Assembly (NCBI GenBank): GCA_934667295.1
Contig: CAKULR010000049.1
Span: forward strand, 1 to 10,039
Direction: 5' to 3'
Length of the DNA: 10,039 bases
Source: an uncultured Kiritimatiellota bacterium
GTDB lineage: Bacteria; Verrucomicrobiota; Kiritimatiellia; RFP12; UBA1067
The notes under the pieces are model-generated. The model ran no database searches, was not told the origin of the DNA, and saw only the letters and a list, made by a program, of their open reading frames with translations. Shown piece by piece: positions 1 through 5,647 of the stretch; the first letter of the stretch is position 1, and every line of letters starts with the position of its first letter. The translations under genes and the position numbers were made by a program.

Positions 1-2
1 AG

Positions 3-173
3 GAGAATAGCTTCTTCACGCTGGAGGACATCAAACTGCTGCTGATCAGCACGAAAGAGATTCGCAGCACGCAGGATAGCGTGCTCTACATCGGCATCAT
101 CTCCTCCTACTGGCAGTTCCAGTACTACCTCTGTGAGCGTTACGTTCTCTCATCCTCCTTGGTTGATTTCTAG
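3..173 (+). CDS. 3' end of an unidentified gene (partial)
   Basis: An open frame enters from the left edge and ends at a TAG at 171-173, leaving 56 residues. The first ~43 codons carry G or C at most third positions, as in the neighbouring real genes, and read as plausible helix-forming protein (for example FFTLEDIKLLL, then an aromatic ISSYWQFQYYLCE stretch). From about position 132 the third-position bias disappears (TGT, CGT, GTT, TCA, TTG, GTT, GAT), so the last ~13 residues may not belong to the ancestral protein. I do not recognise the family and assign no function. It ends 26 bp before the epimerase start, so the two could be co-transcribed. Confidence 0.45.
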   Translation, partial: ENSFFTLEDIKLLLISTKEIRSTQDSVLYIGIISSYWQFQYYLCERYVLSSSLVDF

Positions 174-184
174 ACGTACAGTGA

Positions 185-215
185 GGAGGTGCGCGCCGCG
201 TGCGCGCCGACCTCC
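185..215 (+). promoter_or_regulatory. Hairpin enclosing the ribosome binding site and GTG start of the epimerase gene
   Basis: GGAGGT (185-190) pairs with ACCTCC (210-215), and GCGCGC (191-196) pairs with GCGCGC (202-207). A 2-nt bulge lies at 208-209 and a 5-nt loop at 197-201. The Shine-Dalgarno bases are in the lower stem, and the GTG start (200-202) straddles the loop and upper stem. If formed in the mRNA, this 12-bp GC-rich stem would limit ribosome access. The pairing is read directly from sequence; any regulatory role is inference. Confidence 0.5.
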
Positions 216-1318
216 GCCGTCCGCGCAGCGGCGTGCCGACGCGGGTCAAGGTGTCGCCCTTCGGCAAGCTCAAGGACGGCACGGCGGTGAGGCTGTTCCG
301 CCTGCACGGCGCGGGCGGGCTCATCCTCGACGTGTCCGACTACGGCGGGCGCCTCGTGCGCTGCTACGCCCCCGACAGGTTCGGCAACCTCGCGGACGTC
401 ACGCTCGGCTGGAACACGCCCCGCGAGTACGAGGAGCTGGGCTTCTCGATGGGCACGCTCATCGGCCGCTACGGCAACCGCATCGCGGACGGCAAGTTCA
501 CGCTGGACGGCAAGGAGTACCAGCTGCCGATCAACGAGGAGAAGGGCGCCCGCCACTGCAACCTCCACGGCGGCCCGGACGGCTGGGACAGGAAGGTGTG
601 GCAGGCGCGGCCGTTCAGTCTCGGCCCGATCCAGGGCGTGGAGTTCACCTACGTCTCCAAGGACGGCGAGATGGGCTTCCCGGGCACCGTGACCTGCAAG
701 GTGACCTACCGCGTGCTGCCGAACAACACCTGGCGGGTCGAGTACGAGGCGACGACGGACAAGCCCACGGTCCTGAACCTCACGCACCACTCCTACTGGA
801 ACCTCGCCGGCGAGGCGAGCGGCAACGTGCTCGACCAGCACCTCAAGATCTTCGCCGACGCGTACACGCAGACGACGGCGGGCCTCATCCCCACGAAGAA
901 CGCGCCGGTGAAGGGTACGGGCTTCGACTTCACGGAGATGCGGCCGATTGGCGCCAAGGCCGACTGGATGAAGGCCGAGAAGGATCTTGCGCCGATGGAC
1001 AACTGGTACGACCACAACTTCGTCCTGCGCGGCAAGCCCGGGCAGTTCAAGCAGGCCGCGTCGATGTACGATCCCGTCTCGGGCCGCACGCTCGACGTGT
1101 GGACCACCGAACCCTGCATGCAGATGTACGGCGCGCAGAACGTGACGGACAAGGTGCCCGCGAAGGCCGCCGGGAAATTCCTCTGCCCCTTCGCCGGCGT
1201 GGCGCTGGAGACCCAGCACGCGCCCGACTCGCCGAACCATCCCGAGTTCCCGTCCACGGTCCTGCGTCCGGGCGAGGTCTTCCGCTCCCGCACGGAATAC
1301 CGCTTCGGCGCGAAGTGA
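200..1318 (+). CDS. galM: Aldose 1-epimerase (galactose mutarotase)
   Basis: This 372-residue protein, a normal length for the family, interconverts alpha and beta anomers of aldoses such as galactose and glucose. The family fold is clear throughout: YGGRLV (48-53), GRYGNRIADGKF (89-100), NLHGG (121-125), LTHHSYWNL (194-202), DHNF (271-274) and ETQHAPDSPNHP (337-348). By comparison with studied mutarotases the catalytic base is Glu337 and the acid is His197, with Arg94, His123 and Asp271 contacting sugar. The GTG at 200 is chosen because an in-frame stop lies at 182-184 and a GAGGAGGT sits 9 nt upstream. The first ~14 residues (MRADLRRPRSGVPT) do not look conserved, and GTG codons at 233 and 251 are alternatives without a ribosome binding site. 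No signal peptide is visible, so it is probably cytoplasmic. It lies 6 bp before etfB, which suggests co-transcription without an obvious metabolic link. Confidence 0.93.
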   Translation: MRADLRRPRSGVPTRVKVSPFGKLKDGTAVRLFRLHGAGGLILDVSDYGGRLVRCYAPDRFGNLADVTLGWNTPREYEELGFSMGTLIGRYGNRIADGKFTLDGKEYQLPINEEKGARHCNLHGGPDGWDRKVWQARPFSLGPIQGVEFTYVSKDGEMGFPGTVTCKVTYRVLPNNTWRVEYEATTDKPTVLNLTHHSYWNLAGEASGNVLDQHLKIFADAYTQTTAGLIPTKNAPVKGTGFDFTEMRPIGAKADWMKAEKDLAPMDNWYDHNFVLRGKPGQFKQAASMYDPVSGRTLDVWTTEPCMQMYGAQNVTDKVPAKAAGKFLCPFAGVALETQHAPDSPNHPEFPSTVLRPGEVFRSRTEYRFGAK

Positions 1319-1324
1319 GGCGCC

Positions 1325-2128
1325 ATGCACGTCGTCGTCTGCGTCAAACAGGTTCCGGACACCACGAACGTTCGGATCAACCCCAAGACCAATACGCTCA
1401 TGCGCGAGGGCGTGGAGTCGATCGTCAACCCGTTCGACGAATACGCCCTTGAGGAGGGGCTGCGCCTGAAGGACCGCCTCGGCGCGAAGGTCACCGTCGT
1501 CTCGATGGGGCCGCCCCAGGCGGCCGCCGTGCTGCGCGAGGCCCTTGCGCGCGGGGCGGACGAGGCGTTCCTCGTCTCCTCCCGCGCCTTCGGCGGCGCG
1601 GACACGCTCGCGACGTCCTACACGCTCTCCCAGGCGATCCGGACGGCGTGCGGCGGCAGGACGCCGGACCTCGTTCTCTTCGGCAAGCAGGCCATCGACG
1701 GTGACACGGCGCAGGTCGGCCCCGGCGTCTCCGAATTCCTCGGCGTGCCGCTCGTCACCTACGTGAGGGAGCTGGCGGTCGAGGAGACGGGCGCCTACAC
1801 CGCGACGACGGTGATGGACGACGGCGAACACGTGATCGCGGGATCCTTCCCGTGCGTCATGACCGTCCTCAAGGAGGCCGCGACGCCGCGCTACGCGCCG
1901 CTGGCGGGCTGGATGCGGGCCGCGAAGGCGGAGATCACGGTGCTGGACGAGAAGGCCATCGCGGCCGACCCGATCCGCATCGGCCTCAAGGGCTCGCCCA
2001 CGCAGGTCGTCACGATCTTCCCGCCGCCCACGAAGGGGGGCGGCGAGACGGTGGACGCGCGCGGCGACGCGGCGGCGGGCGCGCGCGCGATTGTGGACTT
2101 CCTCGCGAAGAAAGGTCTGGTGAAGTGA
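1325..2128 (+). CDS. etfB: Electron transfer flavoprotein beta subunit (FixA-type)
   Basis: This 267-residue protein matches EtfB/FixA in length and along its whole sequence. It shows the N-terminal VCVKQVPDT (5-13), NPFDEYALEE (35-44), VVSMGPPQA (58-66), the nucleotide-binding GKQAIDGDTAQVGP loop (120-133), and a C-terminal arm with PRYAPL (188-193) and TQVVTIFPPP (226-235). With EtfA it forms the heterodimer that holds FAD; in bifurcating ETFs the beta subunit holds the FAD that accepts a hydride from NADH. The ATG at 1325 follows a weak AGTGAGG. The gene ends with TGA overlapping the etfA ATG by one base (TGATG), so the two subunits are probably translationally coupled. Whether it truly bifurcates cannot be read from this chain alone; the partners downstream favour it. 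The subfamily call is less certain than the family call. Confidence 0.95.
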   Translation: MHVVVCVKQVPDTTNVRINPKTNTLMREGVESIVNPFDEYALEEGLRLKDRLGAKVTVVSMGPPQAAAVLREALARGADEAFLVSSRAFGGADTLATSYTLSQAIRTACGGRTPDLVLFGKQAIDGDTAQVGPGVSEFLGVPLVTYVRELAVEETGAYTATTVMDDGEHVIAGSFPCVMTVLKEAATPRYAPLAGWMRAAKAEITVLDEKAIAADPIRIGLKGSPTQVVTIFPPPTKGGGETVDARGDAAAGARAIVDFLAKKGLVK

Positions 2129-3402
2129 TGGCGGACGCCCCGATTTCCATCGACCCCAAGCTCTGCAGGGGGTGCGGCAAGTGCGTGAAGGGGTGCGGCT
2201 TCGGCGCGCTGAGGATGGTTGACCGTTCCGCTTCGAAGGGGTCCGGGGAAACAGGTGTTTCCCCGTCCGTTTCGAAGAAGCTCGCGGAAGTCGATGCGAG
2301 CGCGTGCAAGGCCTGCGGGGCGTGCGTGAAGGCGTGCCCGTTCAAGGCGATCCGCGAGGTGCGGCAGGAGGTCTACGGCACGGCGGATATCGAGGCGTAC
2401 AAGGACATCTGGGTGTTCGCCGAGCAGAGCCACGGCGTCGTCGCCGAGGTCGCCTACGAACTGCTCGCGAAGGGGCTTGAGCTCAAGGCCCAGCGCGGCG
2501 CGGGTGCGCGGCTCTGCGCGGTCGTGCTGGGGAGCGGGCTGGCGGCGGACGTGGAGGCGTCGCTTGTCGCGGCGGGCGCGGATGTCGTCTACAAGGTGGA
2601 CGACCCGGCGCTTGCGGACTACGAGGCGAACGTCTACGTGGACGCGGTGAGCCAGCTCATCGTGAAGCGGAAGCCCGAGGTCGTCCTCGCGGGCGCGACG
2701 GCCGTCGGGCGCGCGTTCTTCGCGCGCGTCGCCGTGAAGGTCCGCACGGGCCTCACCGCCGACTGCACGATGCTGAAGGTCGAGGAGACGAAGAACAGGG
2801 ACACGGGCGCGCTGCAGATGCTGCTCCACCAGACGCGCCCCGCGTTCGGCGGCAACATCATGGCCACCATCATGACGCCGAACCACCGTCCGCAGATGGC
2901 GACGGTGCGCCCGAAGGTCTTCAAAAAGGCCCCGCCCGACCCGAAGCGGAAGGGTCAGGTGCTCGTGGAGGCGCTGAAGCTGATCGCGCCGCAGACGAAG
3001 CTCGTGGAGGTCGTGAAGAACGCCGACGCCCTGGACATCACGGCGTACGACGTCCTCGTGGCGGGCGGACGCGGCCTTAAGAAGGAGGAGAACTTCAAGC
3101 TCCTCTTCCGCCTCGCGGAACTGCTCGGCGGCGAGGTCGCCTGTTCGCGCGCGTGCGTCGACGCCGGCTGGTGCGCGGTGTCCCGCCAGGTCGGCCAGAC
3201 CGGCAAGACCGTCGCCCCGAAGCTCTACCTCTGCTTCGGCATCTCCGGCGCCATCCAGCACCTGGAGGGCATCCGCGGCGCGGATGTCGTCGTCGCCGTC
3301 AACTCGGACCCCCATGCGCCGATCTTCGGCGTCGCCGACCTCGGCATCGTGGGCGACCTCTTCGAAATCGTCCCCGCACTGATCAAGGAGCTTGAGAAAT
3401 GA
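2128..3402 (+). CDS. etfA: Electron transfer flavoprotein alpha subunit with N-terminal 2x[4Fe-4S] ferredoxin domain
   Basis: The protein has 424 residues, about 100 more than a plain EtfA. The extra N-terminus is a bacterial ferredoxin-like domain with C13-x2-C16-x2-C19-x3-C23 and C60-x2-C63-x2-C66-x3-C70-P, so two [4Fe-4S] clusters are predicted. The usual proline after the fourth cysteine is Gly24 in the first motif. About 36 residues separate the motifs, roughly 20 more than usual, and the excess coincides with a palindromic DNA element. The rest is EtfA: an alpha/beta domain, then the FAD domain with SRACVDAGW (340-348), RQVGQTG (353-359), GISGAIQH (371-378), NSDPHAPIF (392-400) and the closing ADLGIVGDLFEIVPALI. 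Ferredoxin-fused EtfA is known in bifurcating systems such as caffeyl-CoA reductase of Acetobacterium. The ATG at 2128 overlaps the etfB stop, and the end overlaps the next start by 4 bp (ATGA). A longer upstream frame exists but only overlaps etfB. Confidence 0.95.
   Translation: MADAPISIDPKLCRGCGKCVKGCGFGALRMVDRSASKGSGETGVSPSVSKKLAEVDASACKACGACVKACPFKAIREVRQEVYGTADIEAYKDIWVFAEQSHGVVAEVAYELLAKGLELKAQRGAGARLCAVVLGSGLAADVEASLVAAGADVVYKVDDPALADYEANVYVDAVSQLIVKRKPEVVLAGATAVGRAFFARVAVKVRTGLTADCTMLKVEETKNRDTGALQMLLHQTRPAFGGNIMATIMTPNHRPQMATVRPKVFKKAPPDPKRKGQVLVEALKLIAPQTKLVEVVKNADALDITAYDVLVAGGRGLKKEENFKLLFRLAELLGGEVACSRACVDAGWCAVSRQVGQTGKTVAPKLYLCFGISGAIQHLEGIRGADVVVAVNSDPHAPIFGVADLGIVGDLFEIVPALIKELEK
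2231..2277. repeat. Palindromic element inside the etfA coding sequence
   Basis: The inner arms GGGGAAACA (2245-2253) and TGTTTCCCC (2256-2264) are a perfect 9-bp inverted repeat around a GG spacer. The outer arms CTTCGAA (2231-2237) and TTCGAAG (2271-2277) also pair; the 6-7 bases between inner and outer arms mostly do not. The element translates in frame as a low-complexity Ser/Gly-rich linker, SASKGSGETGVSPSVSKK, between the two cluster motifs of EtfA, where family members have a short linker. It looks like a small palindromic element that entered the gene without breaking it. No second copy was found in this window. Confidence 0.6.
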
Positions 3403-4997
3403 TCGAAACCGATGTGTTGATCGTGGGGGCGGGTCCTGCGGGCCTCGCGACGGCCCTTGCGCTGCTGCGCCGGGCGAAGGAGGGGAAGAAGCCGCGCGTG
3501 GTGGTGCTCGACAAGGGGCGCTCGCCGGGCTCGCACGTCCTGTCCGGCGCCATCGTCGATCCGAGCGGGCTGCGCGACCTCCTCACGGAGGAGGAACTGG
3601 CGACGATGCCCTGCGAGGCGAAGGTCTGCAGGGAGAGCTTCCGCTGCAACTTCACGTCGAAGCTGTCGCTGAAGATCCCGTGGGTGCCGGCGCTGATGAG
3701 CTCGAAGGGCTATCCCGTCGTCTCGCTCACGAAGGTCGTGGCCTGGCTCTGCGCGCTTGCCCAGAAGGCGGGCGCCGAGGTCTACACCGGCTACGCGGTG
3801 ACGGCGCTCGTCGAGGAGGGCGGGCGCATCGTGGGTGCGCGGACGGGCGAGAAGGGCCTCGACAGGGACGGCCGGAAGAAGTCGAACTACCTGCCCTCCG
3901 AGGAGATCCGCGCGAAGACGGTCGTGCTCGCCGAGGGCGGCTGCGGAATCCTCACGGAACGGCTGATCGCCGAGAAGAAGCTGCAGGGGGTGCGTCCGCA
4001 GACCTACGCGCTCGGCATCAAGGAGCTTGTGGAGGTGCCGGCCGGCACGCAGACCGCCGGCGAGGTGATGCACACGTTCGGCTGGCCGGCGGACTTCAAC
4101 ACCTACGGCGGCGGCTTCGTCTACCACGTCTCCGAAACGCAGGTGATGGTGGGCTATGCCTACGCGCTCGACTACGCGCGCGCCGAGATCGACCCCTTCC
4201 GCCTCTTCCGGCGCTTCAAGGCGTCCTCCGCCGTGGCGCCGCACCTCAAGGGCGGCAAGACCGTCGCCTACGGGGCGAAGGTGATTCCCGAGGGCGGCTT
4301 CTACGCGGTGCCGAAACCGTTCTATCCGGGATGCCTGGTCGTCGGCGACGGCGCGGGGCTCCTCGACTCGCTGCGCATCAAGGGCGTCCACATCGCGGTG
4401 CAGAGCGGCATTGCGGCGGCGGAGGCGATCCTGCAAGGGGGGAAGGACGTCGGCGCGGCGTATTTCGAATTGCTGAAGAAGACGGGCGGCTGGAAGGAGA
4501 TGGAGCGCGTGCGCAACGTGCGCGCGGCGTTCTCCTTCGGCATGCCCTACGGCGTGATGGCGGCGGGCCTTGCGTGGATGACGCGCGGGACGTTCCCGCG
4601 CGGACGGGTGCCGGGATGCGACGAGGGGGACGCTGCCGCGCTGCGGCCGCTGGACCGCGCGAAGCTCGCGCGGGAGGCGGCGGACGGGATCGAGGCGTCG
4701 CCGGTGCAGCCGGACCGCCTGACGGACGTCTTCATGTCCGGCACGATCCACGAGGAGGACCAGCCCTGCCACCTCAAGGTCCGGGATGCCGCCACGTGTG
4801 CGCGGTGCGAGGCGGAATACGGTTCGCCCTGCACGCGCTTCTGCCCCGCCGAGGTCTACCGCCGCGAAGAGGGCCGCCTCCAGATCGACTTCTCGAACTG
4901 CATGCACTGCAAGACGTGCCGCATCAAGTGCCCCTACGGCAACCTCGACTGGACCTTCCCGCAGGGCGGCGACGGCCCGCGCTACACGCGGATGTGA
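3399..4997 (+). CDS. ETF-quinone oxidoreductase-like EtfC fused to a two-cluster ferredoxin tail (EtfX)
   Basis: This 532-residue protein accepts electrons from EtfAB and passes them to quinone at the membrane. It has the N-terminal FAD motif GAGPAG (10-15), GSHVLSGAIVDP (44-55), PQTYALGIKEL (200-210), TFGWP and TYGGGFVYH (226-243), GGKTVAYGAKVIPEGG (285-300) and the second FAD-contact segment GDGAGLLDSLRIKGVHIA (316-333). The C-terminus holds eight cysteines in two sets: C467-x2-C470-x7-C478-x3-C482-P and C501-x2-C504-x2-C507-x3-C511-P. Mitochondrial-type ETF-QO keeps only the four ligands equivalent to C482, C501, C504 and C507. Eight suggests two [4Fe-4S] clusters, as in a FixX/EtfX subunit fused on. 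The closing FPQGGDGPRY is also typical of the family. The ATG overlaps the etfA stop by 4 bp, so coupling is likely. No transmembrane helix is evident; a monotopic membrane contact, as in ETF-QO, is expected. Confidence 0.93.
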   Translation: MIETDVLIVGAGPAGLATALALLRRAKEGKKPRVVVLDKGRSPGSHVLSGAIVDPSGLRDLLTEEELATMPCEAKVCRESFRCNFTSKLSLKIPWVPALMSSKGYPVVSLTKVVAWLCALAQKAGAEVYTGYAVTALVEEGGRIVGARTGEKGLDRDGRKKSNYLPSEEIRAKTVVLAEGGCGILTERLIAEKKLQGVRPQTYALGIKELVEVPAGTQTAGEVMHTFGWPADFNTYGGGFVYHVSETQVMVGYAYALDYARAEIDPFRLFRRFKASSAVAPHLKGGKTVAYGAKVIPEGGFYAVPKPFYPGCLVVGDGAGLLDSLRIKGVHIAVQSGIAAAEAILQGGKDVGAAYFELLKKTGGWKEMERVRNVRAAFSFGMPYGVMAAGLAWMTRGTFPRGRVPGCDEGDAAALRPLDRAKLAREAADGIEASPVQPDRLTDVFMSGTIHEEDQPCHLKVRDAATCARCEAEYGSPCTRFCPAEVYRREEGRLQIDFSNCMHCKTCRIKCPYGNLDWTFPQGGDGPRYTRM

Positions 4998-5007
4998 GGT
5001 GAAGGAG

Positions 5008-5565
5008 ATGGGTGATACGCGACTTCTCCCGTATTCCGCCGTACAGGAACGGATTGTTGTCGTAAGGCAGCAGGCCGTCATCCTTGATCTGGATGTGGCG
5101 GCCCTGTACGGCGTCGAGACAAAACGCATCAACGAAGCCGTCCGCAACAACCCGGACAAGTTTCCGTCCGGTTACATGTTTGTGTTAACGGCGGAGGAAC
5201 TTGGGGATTTGCGGTCGAAAATTTCGTCCACAAAACCGTCGCCGAAGAGCCGTGCCCTGCCCAAGGCATTCACGGAGAAGGGGCTTTACATGCTCGCGAC
5301 CGTCCTCAAAAGCCGACGAGCGGTTGACGCGACGTTTGCGATCATCGAGACCTTTGCGAAGGTCCGTGGGCTGAAGCGTGAACTGGTCGATCTGCACAGC
5401 GAAAAAGACCGCAGGAAGCGGTCGAAGATGATGAACCACTTTGGCGAGACGTTGACCGACATCGTCATGCCGGATCTTGACACGGTGGAGACGGAATCCA
5501 CATTGGAGCTCAACTTCTTCATCGACAAGATCAAGCACACGGTTCGACGGGTCAAGAAGCAATAG
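5008..5565 (+). CDS. ORF6N-domain DNA-binding protein
   Basis: The N-terminal ~90 residues of this 185-residue protein match the ORF6N domain: VVVRQQAVILDLDVAALYGVETKRINEAV (17-45), NNPDKFPSGYMFVLTAEE (47-64) and KAFTEKGLYMLATVLKSRRA (86-105). ORF6N occurs in phage antirepressor-like proteins and in many chromosomal copies whose targets are unknown. The rest (106-185) is charged and helical, with a basic RRKRSK patch (135-140) and a basic end (RRVKKQ), and may help DNA binding or oligomerisation. The ATG at 5008 has GAGGTG (4996-5001) six bases upstream. It starts 10 bp after the EtfCX stop, yet its base composition and third positions are clearly lower in GC than the ETF genes (GTT, TTG, AAA, TTT are frequent). 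This suggests later arrival, for example from a phage or plasmid. Whether it regulates its neighbours is unknown. Confidence 0.85.
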   Translation: MGDTRLLPYSAVQERIVVVRQQAVILDLDVAALYGVETKRINEAVRNNPDKFPSGYMFVLTAEELGDLRSKISSTKPSPKSRALPKAFTEKGLYMLATVLKSRRAVDATFAIIETFAKVRGLKRELVDLHSEKDRRKRSKMMNHFGETLTDIVMPDLDTVETESTLELNFFIDKIKHTVRRVKKQ

Positions 5566-5587
5566 ACGCTACTGGACGTTGGCTTAT

Positions 5588-5616
5588 TTGCCATTCACAT
5601 CTGCCTTTGCTATAAT
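5588..5616 (+). promoter_or_regulatory. Sigma-70-type extended -10 promoter of the Gfo/Idh/MocA gene
   Basis: TTGCCA (5588-5593) and a perfect TATAAT (5611-5616) are separated by 17 bp, and TGC directly precedes the -10, giving an extended -10 (TGnTATAAT). Transcription would start near 5623, about 25 nt before the ATG at 5648. AAGGA (5637-5641) serves as ribosome binding site six bases ahead of the start. The AT-rich segment stands out from the surrounding GC-rich DNA. Confidence 0.8.
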
Positions 5617-5619
5617 GAC

Positions 5620-5629
5620 TGAAATTTCA
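5620..5629. promoter_or_regulatory. 10-bp palindrome at the expected transcription start
   Basis: TGAAATTTCA is a perfect palindrome covering the predicted +1 of the promoter at 5588-5616. Its position fits a repressor operator, but the motif is short and could be chance in AT-rich DNA. Confidence 0.25.
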
Positions 5630-5647
5630 AGACAACAAGGACAACCG

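Noticed and set aside
170..1831. Open frame of 553 codons on the minus strand across the epimerase and etfB
   Set aside because: It is the GC-rich mirror of two well-recognised plus-strand genes; its Arg/His/Ala/Val-rich translation has no recognisable motif.
1891..3315. Open frame of 474 codons on the minus strand across etfB and etfA
   Set aside because: Same reason: third-position GC of the sense genes keeps the opposite frame free of stops.
3225..5159. Open frame of 644 codons on the minus strand across etfA, EtfCX and the ORF6N gene
   Set aside because: Antisense shadow of three recognised genes with arginine-rich, low-complexity translation.
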